From assembly GCA_024278415.1 (NCBI GenBank), contig JAJRTI010000794.1:1-5287 (forward strand): a stretch of 5,287 bases of DNA, read 5' to 3'. The DNA is from Planctomycetota bacterium. Lineage in GTDB: Bacteria > Planctomycetota > Brocadiia > JAJRTI01. Position numbers and translations under genes: made by a program. Of this stretch, positions 1-5,287 are shown piece after piece; within the stretch, counting starts at the first letter, position 1; each line of letters begins with the position of its first letter. The notes beneath the pieces are model-generated. The model searched no databases, was not told the origin of the DNA, and saw only the letters and a list, made by a program, of their open reading frames with translations.

Positions 1-21
1 CCCGTATCCCGTATTCCGTAT
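1..21. repeat. 7-bp tandem repeat, three units, at the window edge
   Basis: Three adjacent 7-bp units are visible: CCCGTAT, CCCGTAT and TCCGTAT, the last with one change. The array touches the left edge, so its true length is unknown and it may continue outside. It lies about 58 bases upstream of the chosen start of the secreted glycosidase-like gene. No promoter with both a -35 and a -10 is recognisable in the leader at 1-78. The role is unknown; it could be a simple-sequence tract or the end of a longer repeat. Confidence 0.55.
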
Positions 22-78
22 CTCAGAGCAGCGATGTGCGTGTTTCCCTGTGCACGACACACGAAAGACCCCACCAAC

Positions 79-3000
79 ATGAAACAGTTCATCACGTTCA
101 CCGCGGCCCTTGCACTGGCCTTTAGCGCGTTCGCCGGCGAGCCGGCCGAGAAGCAACCTTGGCAGTCGCCCTACACTGGCAAAGATGCCACTGGCGACAG
201 CGTCATCGCGCTGTGGAAGTTCGACCAGGTGAGCCCCAAGATCAAGGATGATTCCGGGCGCGGCCATACGCTCACGTTCCGCGGCCGCTCGCGCATCGTG
301 CCGGGCGGCAAGTTCGGCTCGTGCTTGGAGTGCTTCCCCTCAGGCCCCGGCAACGACGTGAAGGAGGGAGCGGCTACGCCGTACAAACCGAAGGGGCTCT
401 CGCCGGCGGGCGCGTTCACGCTCGAAATGTGGATCAAGCCCAAGCCAGAGTTCGCAATCCAGAAGACCGCGTTCCTGATCGATAAGAAGTACTACCACTA
501 CGCCAAGGATCTGCCGCAGGCGAACACCGAGTATTGCCTCTACCTCAGGAAAGCGGGCAAGACCGAGCACAAGTTCGTCGCGTTCCTCGGCTTTGGCGCA
601 GACTCGGCCCAGTTCCAATCGAAGGCCGTCACGCTCGAGCCGGGCAAGTGGCGCCACATTGCGTTCACGTACGACGGAGCCGGCGCCGGAGCGTTCTACC
701 TCGATGGCCAGCCCCTGGGACGCTCTACCCATGAAGGCCGCGGGCCAGTGACGCCCGGAGGCTACCCCCTCGTCGTCGGCGACCGCGTGGGCAGTGTGCA
801 CAACGGCTTCGCCGGCTTCATCGACGAGGTCCGTATCTCGTCGCGCGCGGTCCCCTTCTTCAGCGGCGCGCTCGTGATCGACATGAACACGGCCGGCAGC
901 CGCACCGTGTTCCGGCGCATGGAGGCCGGCGCGGTCGCCAGGACCACGGTCCTCAATGACACCGGCAAGCTGCTGACCCGCGTGCAGGCCGTGGTGGAGT
1001 TCGGCGGCAAGGAGCGCCGCGTGTCTCTGCCCGACATGCCGGCCAAGGCGGAGCAAGTCATCGACGTGCCGGTGGACACCCGCGTGCGGCCCGGCGCGTA
1101 CGCACTCAAGGTGCGCTTGAGCGCGAAGGCCGGAGACAAGACCTACCGCGTCGAAGAGAGCACGCCGCTCACCATCGCGGCCCGGCCGCTGCCGAACCAG
1201 ATGCCGGTGACCATGTGGGGCGCGGGCGACGTGGCGGAGGTCCAAGACATCGGCTTCACGCACCGCACCGCGTGGGGCGGCCATTTCGACGGGCTCGTGT
1301 GGAAAGCCGGCAAGCCCACGACGGCTATCGGGTCGGCCCGGCTCGCGGATATCGTCAAGATGCTCGACGAGCACCTCGCGGCCGGCGTGGGCGTGCTGCC
1401 GCACGTGTACCCGGGCTACTACATGATCCGCCGAAAGTACATGCCTCAGGTCAACCGGGACGGCAAGCCGTACAGCCGCGAGGGGCCCTGCTGCCGCGAT
1501 CCCAAGGCACAGCAGTTCGCGTACAACGTCGGTGCGTCGGTTGCCCAAGCCTGGGGCAACCACCCGGCTTGGCAAGGAGCGCTCATCGACTCCGAAAGCC
1601 GCGGCTACACCAACCCCTGTTTCTGCGAGCGCTGCAAGGCTGCCTTCAAGAAGTTCGCCGGGTACGGCATCCCCACGCTCGTGCAATCGAAGATGGGCGT
1701 GCTCTACACGCGCATCGGCCGCTTCCCCCGGAACCGCGTCGTGCCGGACAACGACCCGATCCTCACCTACTACAAGTGGTTCTGGAAGGAGGGCGACGGG
1801 TGGAACGAGCTGCACACCAAGACACACCAGGGGCTCAAGTCCGGCGGCCGCAACGACATCTGGACCTTCTACGACCCCGCGGTGCGCGTGCCGAGCGTCT
1901 GGGGCAGCGGCGGCGGCGTGGACGTGATCTCGCAGTGGACGTACTGCTACCCCGACCCGCCCAAGATCGGCCAGGCCACCGATGAGATGTTCGCCATGGC
2001 CGAGGGCCGGCCGGGGCAGAAAGTCATGAAGATGACGCAGATCATCTGGTACCGCAACCAGACCGCGCCCAAGGCATCCATGCCCAAGGACGAGGCCAAA
2101 CGCGCGCAGTGGGAGAAGGACCTCCCTGACGCGCGCTTCATCACCATCGCGCCCGACCACCTGAGCGAAGCCCTGTGGTTCATGATCGCCCGGCCCGTGC
2201 GCGGGATCATGTACCACGGCTGGGGCTCGCTCGTAAAGGCCGCGCACGGCAGCTATCGGTTCACCAACCCCAAGACGCGATACCGCCTGCACGACCTGAT
2301 CCGCGACGTGATTCGGCCCCTGGGACCGACGCTGCTGCAAGTGCCCGACCGCAAAGCCGACGTGGCGCTGCTGGAGAGCTTTGCGTCGCAGGTCTTCACC
2401 GCCGGCAAGGCCGCGACCTTCGGCTGGTCGCACAAATGGCCCGCGGACGCGCACCTCGTGCTCCAGTGGGCCAAGCTCCAGCCGCGCATCATCTACGACG
2501 AGACGGTGCTGCGCGACGGGCTCGACGGCTTCAAGGTGCTTGTCCTGCCCGACTGCGAAGTGCTCACGGAGAGCGTCGCGCAGAGGATCATCGATTGGCA
2601 GAAGCGCGGCGGGATCATCGTGGCCGACGAGAACGTGTGCCCGGCGATCAGCCCCGACATCTTCCTGCCGTCGTATCGCCGCACCAAGAAGGCCCGCGAG
2701 GACAAGGCCGCGCTCCAAGCGCGCGCGGCCAACCTGCGCAAGGAACTCGACGACTTCTACACACGCCACGGCGACACGGACAACGCGGACGTGGTGATGC
2801 GCTTCCGGCAATACCGCGACACGGACTACCTGTTCGCGGCCAACGACAAGCGCACGTTCGGCACGTACGTCGGCCACCACGGGCTTGTCATGGAAAAGGG
2901 CCTGCCCAACGCGGCCACGCTATCCGTCCAGCGCGGCGCGGGCTATGTGTACGAGTTGGTGTCGCACAAGCAGATGGACGCAACGCGCTCGGGCGAGGGG

Positions 3001-3369
3001 CTGAAGTTTAAAGCCACCTTCGGCCCGGGCGAGGGCAAGCTGTTCATGATCACGCGGCAGAGGATCGCGGGCGTGCGCCTCGCCGCGCCGGCGCGAGCCC
3101 GGCTTGGGCACGCGCTGAGCATCGCCGCCACCGTGGTGGACGACGCGGGCCGGCCGGTTGAGGCCGTCGTGCCGATGCGCGTGGAAGTCCTCGACCCCAA
3201 GCGCCGCCCCGCGGAGTTCAGCGGGCACTACGCCGCGGTGCGCGGCATCGTGCGGCTGCGCGCCGACTTGGCGCCGAACGATCTCCCTGGCAAGTGGACC
3301 GTGCGCGTGACGGAGCTGGCGTCGGGGCAGAAGCGGGAAGCCGAGGTGCTTGTGGCCGCGGGGCTGTGA
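79..3369 (+). CDS. Secreted multidomain LamG / GH42-like glycoside hydrolase family protein
   Basis: Predicted exported protein of 1096 residues, probably binding or cleaving a carbohydrate. I start it at ATG 79 because the protein then opens with a signal peptide: a Lys at residue 2, a hydrophobic core over residues 4-18, and an AFA|GE cleavage site after residue 19. An in-frame ATG at 34 would bury this. There is no clear Shine-Dalgarno. Residues about 41-258 are a LamG/concanavalin-like jelly-roll (IALWKFD at 43-49, GFIDEVRI at 246-253). Residues about 265-370 look Ig-like. Residues about 376-750 resemble a GH42 (beta-galactosidase) barrel: C471/C472 plus C514-x-C516-x2-C519 match the GH42 zinc-site pattern, and E506 sits where the catalytic acid would be, but in DSES rather than the usual NE. 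Residues about 755-895 resemble the GH42 trimerisation (glutamine-amidotransferase-like) domain (VLVLPD 820-825, GGIIVADE 844-851), with a charged helical stretch near 868-897. Residues about 1000-1096 look like a C-terminal Ig/MG2-type domain. Substrate and activity are unproven; a catalytically inactive binding protein is possible. Confidence 0.85.
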   Translation: MKQFITFTAALALAFSAFAGEPAEKQPWQSPYTGKDATGDSVIALWKFDQVSPKIKDDSGRGHTLTFRGRSRIVPGGKFGSCLECFPSGPGNDVKEGAATPYKPKGLSPAGAFTLEMWIKPKPEFAIQKTAFLIDKKYYHYAKDLPQANTEYCLYLRKAGKTEHKFVAFLGFGADSAQFQSKAVTLEPGKWRHIAFTYDGAGAGAFYLDGQPLGRSTHEGRGPVTPGGYPLVVGDRVGSVHNGFAGFIDEVRISSRAVPFFSGALVIDMNTAGSRTVFRRMEAGAVARTTVLNDTGKLLTRVQAVVEFGGKERRVSLPDMPAKAEQVIDVPVDTRVRPGAYALKVRLSAKAGDKTYRVEESTPLTIAARPLPNQMPVTMWGAGDVAEVQDIGFTHRTAWGGHFDGLVWKAGKPTTAIGSARLADIVKMLDEHLAAGVGVLPHVYPGYYMIRRKYMPQVNRDGKPYSREGPCCRDPKAQQFAYNVGASVAQAWGNHPAWQGALIDSESRGYTNPCFCERCKAAFKKFAGYGIPTLVQSKMGVLYTRIGRFPRNRVVPDNDPILTYYKWFWKEGDGWNELHTKTHQGLKSGGRNDIWTFYDPAVRVPSVWGSGGGVDVISQWTYCYPDPPKIGQATDEMFAMAEGRPGQKVMKMTQIIWYRNQTAPKASMPKDEAKRAQWEKDLPDARFITIAPDHLSEALWFMIARPVRGIMYHGWGSLVKAAHGSYRFTNPKTRYRLHDLIRDVIRPLGPTLLQVPDRKADVALLESFASQVFTAGKAATFGWSHKWPADAHLVLQWAKLQPRIIYDETVLRDGLDGFKVLVLPDCEVLTESVAQRIIDWQKRGGIIVADENVCPAISPDIFLPSYRRTKKAREDKAALQARAANLRKELDDFYTRHGDTDNADVVMRFRQYRDTDYLFAANDKRTFGTYVGHHGLVMEKGLPNAATLSVQRGAGYVYELVSHKQMDATRSGEGLKFKATFGPGEGKLFMITRQRIAGVRLAAPARARLGHALSIAATVVDDAGRPVEAVVPMRVEVLDPKRRPAEFSGHYAAVRGIVRLRADLAPNDLPGKWTVRVTELASGQKREAEVLVAAGL

Positions 3370-3387
3370 CCGATCCCACTTCCGGCC

Positions 3388-3402
3388 GCGCACGACTTGC
3401 GC
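3388..3402. terminator. Small hairpin in the convergent intergenic gap, weak terminator candidate
   Basis: The 102-bp gap between the two convergent genes (3370-3471) contains a perfect 5-bp inverted repeat, GCGCA and TGCGC, with a 5-base loop. It starts 19 bases after the stop of the plus-strand gene, a suitable place for a terminator. There is no T-run on either side, so an ordinary intrinsic terminator is not supported. A second weak repeat (CCCGC at 3439-3443, GCGGG at 3456-3460) lies nearer the minus-strand stop. Nothing else was seen in this gap. Confidence 0.2.
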
Positions 3403-3471
3403 CATGAACGGCGAAGCTGAGTGCGGCAGCGATGCGAGCCCGCGGCGGTCGTCTTGCGGGTGGCATTCCGC

Positions 3472-3798
3472 CTACCCAAGGAGGCAAGCCAGAAGGACGA
3501 ACAAGGCAACGCAGCCAAACAGAAAGAGCACGTATGCGATGCCGCGGTGCTTGTCCTCGCGCCTGCTGCCCCGGCTGCCCCATAGCTTCTTGGGCTCGTA
3601 AAGCCCAGAATCGTCCACTGCCATATCCTCCACCCAGCCTTCCGGCCGCACGAACCGCGTCCCGCACTTTTCGCACCGGTAGAACTTGCCCTGGGGATAG
3701 AGCCTCCGCTCTTGCTCGCTTCGTTTCGACCTGCGAATGCGTCGCGATTTGCATTCGGGGCAGCGTTTTCGCGCGGCCGGGACGCATGCAACTGCCAT
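3472..3798 (-). CDS. Small zinc-ribbon protein with a C-terminal membrane anchor
   Basis: Hypothetical protein of 108 residues; I do not recognise a named family. Two CxxC pairs, C13-P-E-C16 and C42-E-K-C45, separated by 25 residues, look like a zinc ribbon that binds one zinc ion; a further Cys is at residue 5. The stretch between and around the pairs is rich in Arg and Lys. Residues about 53-85 are polar. Residues 86-108 (GIAYVLFLFGCVALFVLLAC onward) are a single hydrophobic helix ending at the C-terminus, so the protein is probably tail-anchored with the zinc ribbon in the cytoplasm. The ATG at 3798 is preceded by AGGA (3810-3813) with an 11-base gap, a marginal ribosome site, and by a good promoter candidate. 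The stop is TAG. It is convergent with the glycosidase-like gene. Zinc ribbons of this type may bind nucleic acid or protein; the role here is unknown. Confidence 0.75.
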   Translation of the reverse strand: MAVACVPAARKRCPECKSRRIRRSKRSEQERRLYPQGKFYRCEKCGTRFVRPEGWVEDMAVDDSGLYEPKKLWGSRGSRREDKHRGIAYVLFLFGCVALFVLLACLLG

Positions 3799-3844
3799 GG
3801 GAATTCCAATCCTGCACGGTTGGGTTGACTGGCAACGTAGCGGC

Positions 3845-3873
3845 AGTTAACCACAGCAAGCCCGGCCTGTCAA
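3845..3873 (-). promoter_or_regulatory. Sigma70-type promoter candidate for the zinc-ribbon gene
   Basis: Read on the minus strand, a perfect -35 hexamer TTGACA (3873-3868) is followed after exactly 17 bases by TTAACT (3850-3845) as the -10. The -10 matches the consensus at only three of six positions and lacks the important A at its second position. Transcription would begin near 3838 and give a leader of about 40 bases before the ATG at 3798. The -35 falls inside an inverted repeat (CCTGT 3866-3870 with ACAGG 3886-3890, CAAG 3871-3874 with CTTG 3878-3881), which could act as an operator or be incidental. Confidence 0.45.
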
Positions 3874-3876
3874 GAC

Positions 3877-3900
3877 GCTTGTGCAACAGGAGTGTTGCGC
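3877..3900. repeat. First copy of a 17-nt repeated core, inside a hairpin
   Basis: GCTTGTGCAACAGGAGT at 3877-3893 recurs at 4112-4128 with one change (T to C). Here the core contributes to a stem-loop: GTGCAACA (3881-3888), loop GGAG, TGTTGCGC (3893-3900), which is 8 bp with one T-G mismatch or wobble. It overlaps the inverted repeat that covers the -35 of the zinc-ribbon promoter, so the two hairpins are mutually exclusive. It may be a dispersed palindromic element or an operator. Confidence 0.5.
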
Positions 3901-3938
3901 CATGAGGTCTGTTGATCCCAGCGACGAACGATGCGGGC

Positions 3939-4006
3939 TTGTAGTAGGGCCATTTATGGCCCGTCAACAACGCTGACAAAACGGGCGATAAATCGCCCTA
4001 CTACAA
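3939..4006. repeat. REP-like palindrome pair in inverted orientation (BIME-like)
   Basis: Two 26-nt arms, 3939-3964 and 3981-4006, are reverse complements of each other except at two positions, with a 16-nt spacer. Each arm is itself a hairpin: GGGCC-ATTTAT-GGCCC in the left arm and, read on the opposite strand, GGGCG-ATTTAT-CGCCC in the right arm. Each hairpin is preceded by TTGTAGTA, which includes a GTAG tetranucleotide. The two differences (3951/3958 in the left arm) are paired with each other, so the hairpin is kept. A GTAG or GGAG tetranucleotide next to an imperfect palindrome, often as inverted pairs, is the known form of REP elements moved by RAYT (TnpA-REP) transposases. No such transposase is in the window. 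Confidence 0.75.
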
Positions 4007-4008
4007 AC

Positions 4009-4030
4009 GACCCGCGCGTCCCGCGCGGTC
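4009..4030. repeat. GC-rich hairpin next to the REP-like pair
   Basis: CCGCGCG (4012-4018) and CGCGCGG (4022-4028) form a perfect 7-bp stem with a 3-base loop. GA (4009-4010) and TC (4029-4030) add two more pairs across a one-base bulge at 4011. Read on the minus strand it is followed by GTTTGT, too weak a T-run for a confident intrinsic terminator. It lies about 230 bases downstream of the radical SAM stop codon. It might end that transcript or belong to the repeat cluster. Confidence 0.45.
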
Positions 4031-4097
4031 CCATGCACGTGACAGTTGCTGTAAGAGACCGGTGACGCCAGGCTTGCGGTACGACGGCTGGCAATTC

Positions 4098-4135
4098 TGG
4101 GGAAACTCGTGGCTTGCGCAACAGGAGTTTCCCCA
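4098..4135. repeat. 11-bp perfect inverted repeat containing the second copy of the repeated core
   Basis: TGGGGAAACTC (4098-4108) and GAGTTTCCCCA (4125-4135) are exact reverse complements around a 16-base loop. The loop and the start of the right arm contain GCTTGCGCAACAGGAGT (4112-4128), the second copy of the core found at 3877-3893. The loop also holds the 8-bp palindrome TTGCGCAA (4114-4121). The same core thus sits in two differently built hairpins. It looks like a dispersed intergenic palindrome; no function can be assigned. Confidence 0.6.
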
Positions 4136-4154
4136 TGCGCCCCGTCTATAGTAC

Positions 4155-4200
4155 CTCACGTCGGTGAGCCTCCGCCCGGGAGCGTGGGCGCCAGAGGGCT
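4155..4200. other. Two adjacent stem-loops downstream of the radical SAM gene
   Basis: CTCAC (4155-4159) pairs with GTGAG (4164-4168) around a 4-base loop. Next to it, sharing two bases, AGCCTCCGCCC (4167-4177) can pair with GGGCG (4186-4190) and, past a CCA bulge, with GAGGGCT (4194-4200, one extra base). The second is a strong nested stem for a transcript coming from the radical SAM gene on the minus strand. No T-run follows. It could be a factor-dependent or processing end, or chance pairing in GC-rich DNA. Confidence 0.3.
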
Positions 4201-4220
4201 CCGCTGTCTGACCCGGCCTC

Positions 4221-4257
4221 ACCGCTCGGCCAGGCTCCGTAGCAGCACGCGAGCGGT
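4221..4257 (-). terminator. Inverted repeat just after the radical SAM stop codon, weak terminator candidate
   Basis: ACCGCTCG (4221-4228) and CGAGCGGT (4250-4257) form a perfect 8-bp stem, starting two bases after the TAG at 4262-4260 in the direction of transcription. The position suits a terminator, but the loop is long (21 bases) and no T-run follows, so this is tentative. Confidence 0.3.
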
Positions 4258-4259
4258 CT

Positions 4260-5287
4260 CTACAGCGCGTCCATGCGGAACGTCTCGACCGTGTCGTCGT
4301 CCCAACCGGGCCACATGTAGGCGTCTTCCCGCCCGGCCTCGATGACGCGGAACGCGTAGCGCGCTTGGGCCTCGTAGAACTCGCAGTAGTCGCTTGGCTT
4401 GTGGAGGTCGCCTTCGCACGCGTGGATCTCTGCCGGGCAGGGTGCGCCGCAGAAGTGGCGGATCGCACAGGCCGCGCAGGGCTGGATGTCCTCGACCTTG
4501 CGCGTCGTGACCGATTGGAATGGCGGCGACTTGAGGATGTCGGGGATGCTGTCCTTGAAGAGATTGCCGCCGCAGAAGTCGGGCATGCCGATGAACTCGC
4601 TGCACGGGAACACGTCGCCCGTGGTCCCGAGTGCGAAGAAGCACCGGCCGCCGCCGCAAGGCGAGATGTCGCACATGAGCCGCCGCGCGGCCGGGGCCAC
4701 GATGCCCACCAGCACGTTCGCGAAGTTCGCGATCACGAGCCTGCGCCCGGTCTTCTCGTATAGTTCGAACGTGCGATCCAGCGCTTTGGTGAACTCCTTC
4801 GCGAGCTTGCCGTTGTCCGGCTTCAGGTCTCGGCCGCCTTTGCGCGTGCAGCGCACCGGGTTGAGCATCGCGCTGGGCACTTCGCGCTCGTGGAAGAAGT
4901 CGACCATCTTTGTAAGGCTGCCCACGTTCTCACTCGTGACCGTGCAGATCACATTGAAGCCCATGTAGCCTTTCAGCCGATCGAGCGCTTCAATGACTTT
5001 CGTGTAGACGCCCTGCTTGCTCCAAGTCTTCCTTGTGCGATTCGCGACAGCCGCGGTGGGCCCGTCGAGCGAGATGCCGATGCCGATGTTGCGAGACGTG
5101 AGGAACTCGACCGCTTCGTCGTCCAACAGCGTCGCGTTGGTCTGCACGCCAAAGCGGAAGTCGTCTTGGAACTTGTCGATGCCCTCGAAGACCGCGTCCC
5201 GCGCGAGCAGGGGCTCGCTGCCGTGGAACACAACTTGGGGCTTCGAGCCCCTGGGGAGGGTCTTCTTGAAGTGCTTCTTGAGGATCG
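4260..5287 (-). CDS. Radical SAM/SPASM maturase, 5' end cut off by the window edge
   Basis: About 341 C-terminal residues are visible; the reading frame is open to the right edge, so the start and the CxxxCxxC motif that binds the catalytic iron-sulfur cluster are outside. A GTG at 5231 is not the start, because the frame continues upstream as conserved-looking sequence (KPQVVFHGSEPLL). Core motifs, in order: VVFHGSEPLL (the GGEP-type SAM-contact motif, here GSEP, near 5215-5234), VQTNATLLD (about 5121-5147), GISLDGP (about 5058-5078). The C-terminal part is a SPASM domain: C-x12-G-x4-C (Cys at about 4658 and 4604), then C-x2-C-x5-C-x3-C-x17-C (Cys at about 4478, 4469, 4451, 4439, 4385), the textbook arrangement for two auxiliary 4Fe-4S clusters. 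Further Cys lie near 4673, 4643, 4574 and 4418. Such enzymes modify ribosomal peptides or activate sulfatases in the cytoplasm. Wording such as SPCGGGRCFFA and RHFCGAPCPAE suggests a peptide-maturase subfamily, perhaps CbpB-like, but that is from memory and unsure. The stop is TAG; no substrate gene follows. Confidence 0.9.
   Translation of the reverse strand, partial: ILKKHFKKTLPRGSKPQVVFHGSEPLLARDAVFEGIDKFQDDFRFGVQTNATLLDDEAVEFLTSRNIGIGISLDGPTAAVANRTRKTWSKQGVYTKVIEALDRLKGYMGFNVICTVTSENVGSLTKMVDFFHEREVPSAMLNPVRCTRKGGRDLKPDNGKLAKEFTKALDRTFELYEKTGRRLVIANFANVLVGIVAPAARRLMCDISPCGGGRCFFALGTTGDVFPCSEFIGMPDFCGGNLFKDSIPDILKSPPFQSVTTRKVEDIQPCAACAIRHFCGAPCPAEIHACEGDLHKPSDYCEFYEAQARYAFRVIEAGREDAYMWPGWDDDTVETFRMDAL

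Larger units (their letters stand above)
3799..4259. other. 461-bp palindrome-rich intergenic island without a credible gene
   Basis: This stretch separates two minus-strand genes. It holds, from left to right, a promoter for the zinc-ribbon gene, a hairpin with a repeated core at 3877-3900, an inverted REP-like pair at 3939-4006, a GC-rich hairpin at 4009-4030, an 11-bp perfect inverted repeat at 4098-4135, and three hairpins between the pair of 4155-4200 and 4221-4257. Short open frames here run across the palindromes, have no recognisable domains and lack ribosome sites, so I treat the region as non-coding. The density of hairpins resembles intergenic repeat islands formed by REP/BIME-type elements. 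Confidence 0.7.

Noticed and set aside
34..78. ATG at 34 as the start of the large plus-strand gene
   Set aside because: It would place 15 polar and Cys-containing residues before an obvious signal peptide; the ATG at 79 gives a normal export signal.
1215..1985. Plus-strand frame of 256 codons, and others at 2175-3011 and 2381-2797, inside the glycosidase-like gene
   Set aside because: Arg/Pro/Ala-rich out-of-frame readings typical of high-GC coding DNA; no domains or ribosome sites.
340..2880. Open frame of 846 codons on the minus strand, antisense to the glycosidase-like gene
   Set aside because: Its translation is rich in Arg, Ala, Val and His with no recognisable domain, as expected for the mirror of a GC-rich gene. 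The plus-strand frame has a signal peptide and clear domains over the same bases.
3218..3979. Minus-strand frame of 253 codons and an overlapping one of 208 codons across the zinc-ribbon gene
   Set aside because: They run through the end of the plus-strand gene, the palindromes and the promoter, and have Arg/Ala/Ser-biased composition without domains. The 108-residue frame has CxxC pairs and a membrane helix.
3939..4006. CRISPR repeats or phage attachment site as an explanation of the inverted arms
   Set aside because: The arms are inverted, not direct, with one 16-nt spacer and internal hairpins, and there are no cas or integrase genes. A REP-type element fits better.
3954..4136. Minus-strand 60-codon frame as a possible precursor peptide for the radical SAM enzyme
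   Set aside because: It starts within the right arm of the 11-bp inverted repeat and runs through the GC hairpin and into the REP-like pair, has one Cys, no repeat motif and no ribosome site. It is 3' of the enzyme gene and probably non-coding.
4399..4968. Plus-strand frames of 189 and 132 codons (the latter at 4365-4763) antisense to the radical SAM gene
   Set aside because: They overlap the conserved SPASM and core motifs on the other strand and show no domain of their own.

Overview
The window is a GC-rich bacterial fragment with three real protein genes and one repeat-rich intergenic island. It looks like a PVC-group-type bacterium (Planctomycetota, Verrucomicrobiota, Lentisphaerota) or a related uncultured lineage. 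This is inferred from the very large secreted LamG-plus-glycosidase protein, the absence of a clear Shine-Dalgarno at its start, and the REP-like palindromes; nothing here fixes the taxonomy.

Layout. Positions 1-78 are a short leader that opens with a 7-bp tandem repeat. Positions 79-3369 (+) encode a 1096-residue exported protein: signal peptide, LamG jelly-roll, Ig-like linker, GH42-like barrel carrying the family's zinc-cysteine pattern, a Rossmann-like trimerisation domain and a C-terminal Ig-like domain. A 102-bp gap separates it from a convergent small gene at 3472-3798 (-), a 108-residue zinc-ribbon protein with one C-terminal membrane helix. Upstream of that gene is a good sigma70-type promoter (3845-3873). 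Positions 3799-4259 have no credible gene but are packed with inverted repeats, including a REP-type pair in opposite orientation (3939-4006) whose two copies differ only by a compensatory base-pair swap. Positions 4260-5287 (-) hold the 3' part of a radical SAM/SPASM enzyme of the peptide-maturase or sulfatase-maturase kind. Its N-terminus, with the CxxxCxxC motif, lies beyond the right edge.

How the genes relate. The three genes do not form one operon: the first is convergent with the other two, and the 461-bp repeat island separates the two minus-strand genes. The glycosidase-like protein suggests extracellular or periplasmic handling of a galactoside or other polysaccharide. The radical SAM gene suggests a peptide- or protein-modification locus whose substrate would have to lie to the right of the window, since no precursor peptide is seen inside it. 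The points most worth following are the REP-like pair, the GH42-like protein with an intact metal site but a doubtful active site, and the substrate of the truncated radical SAM enzyme.
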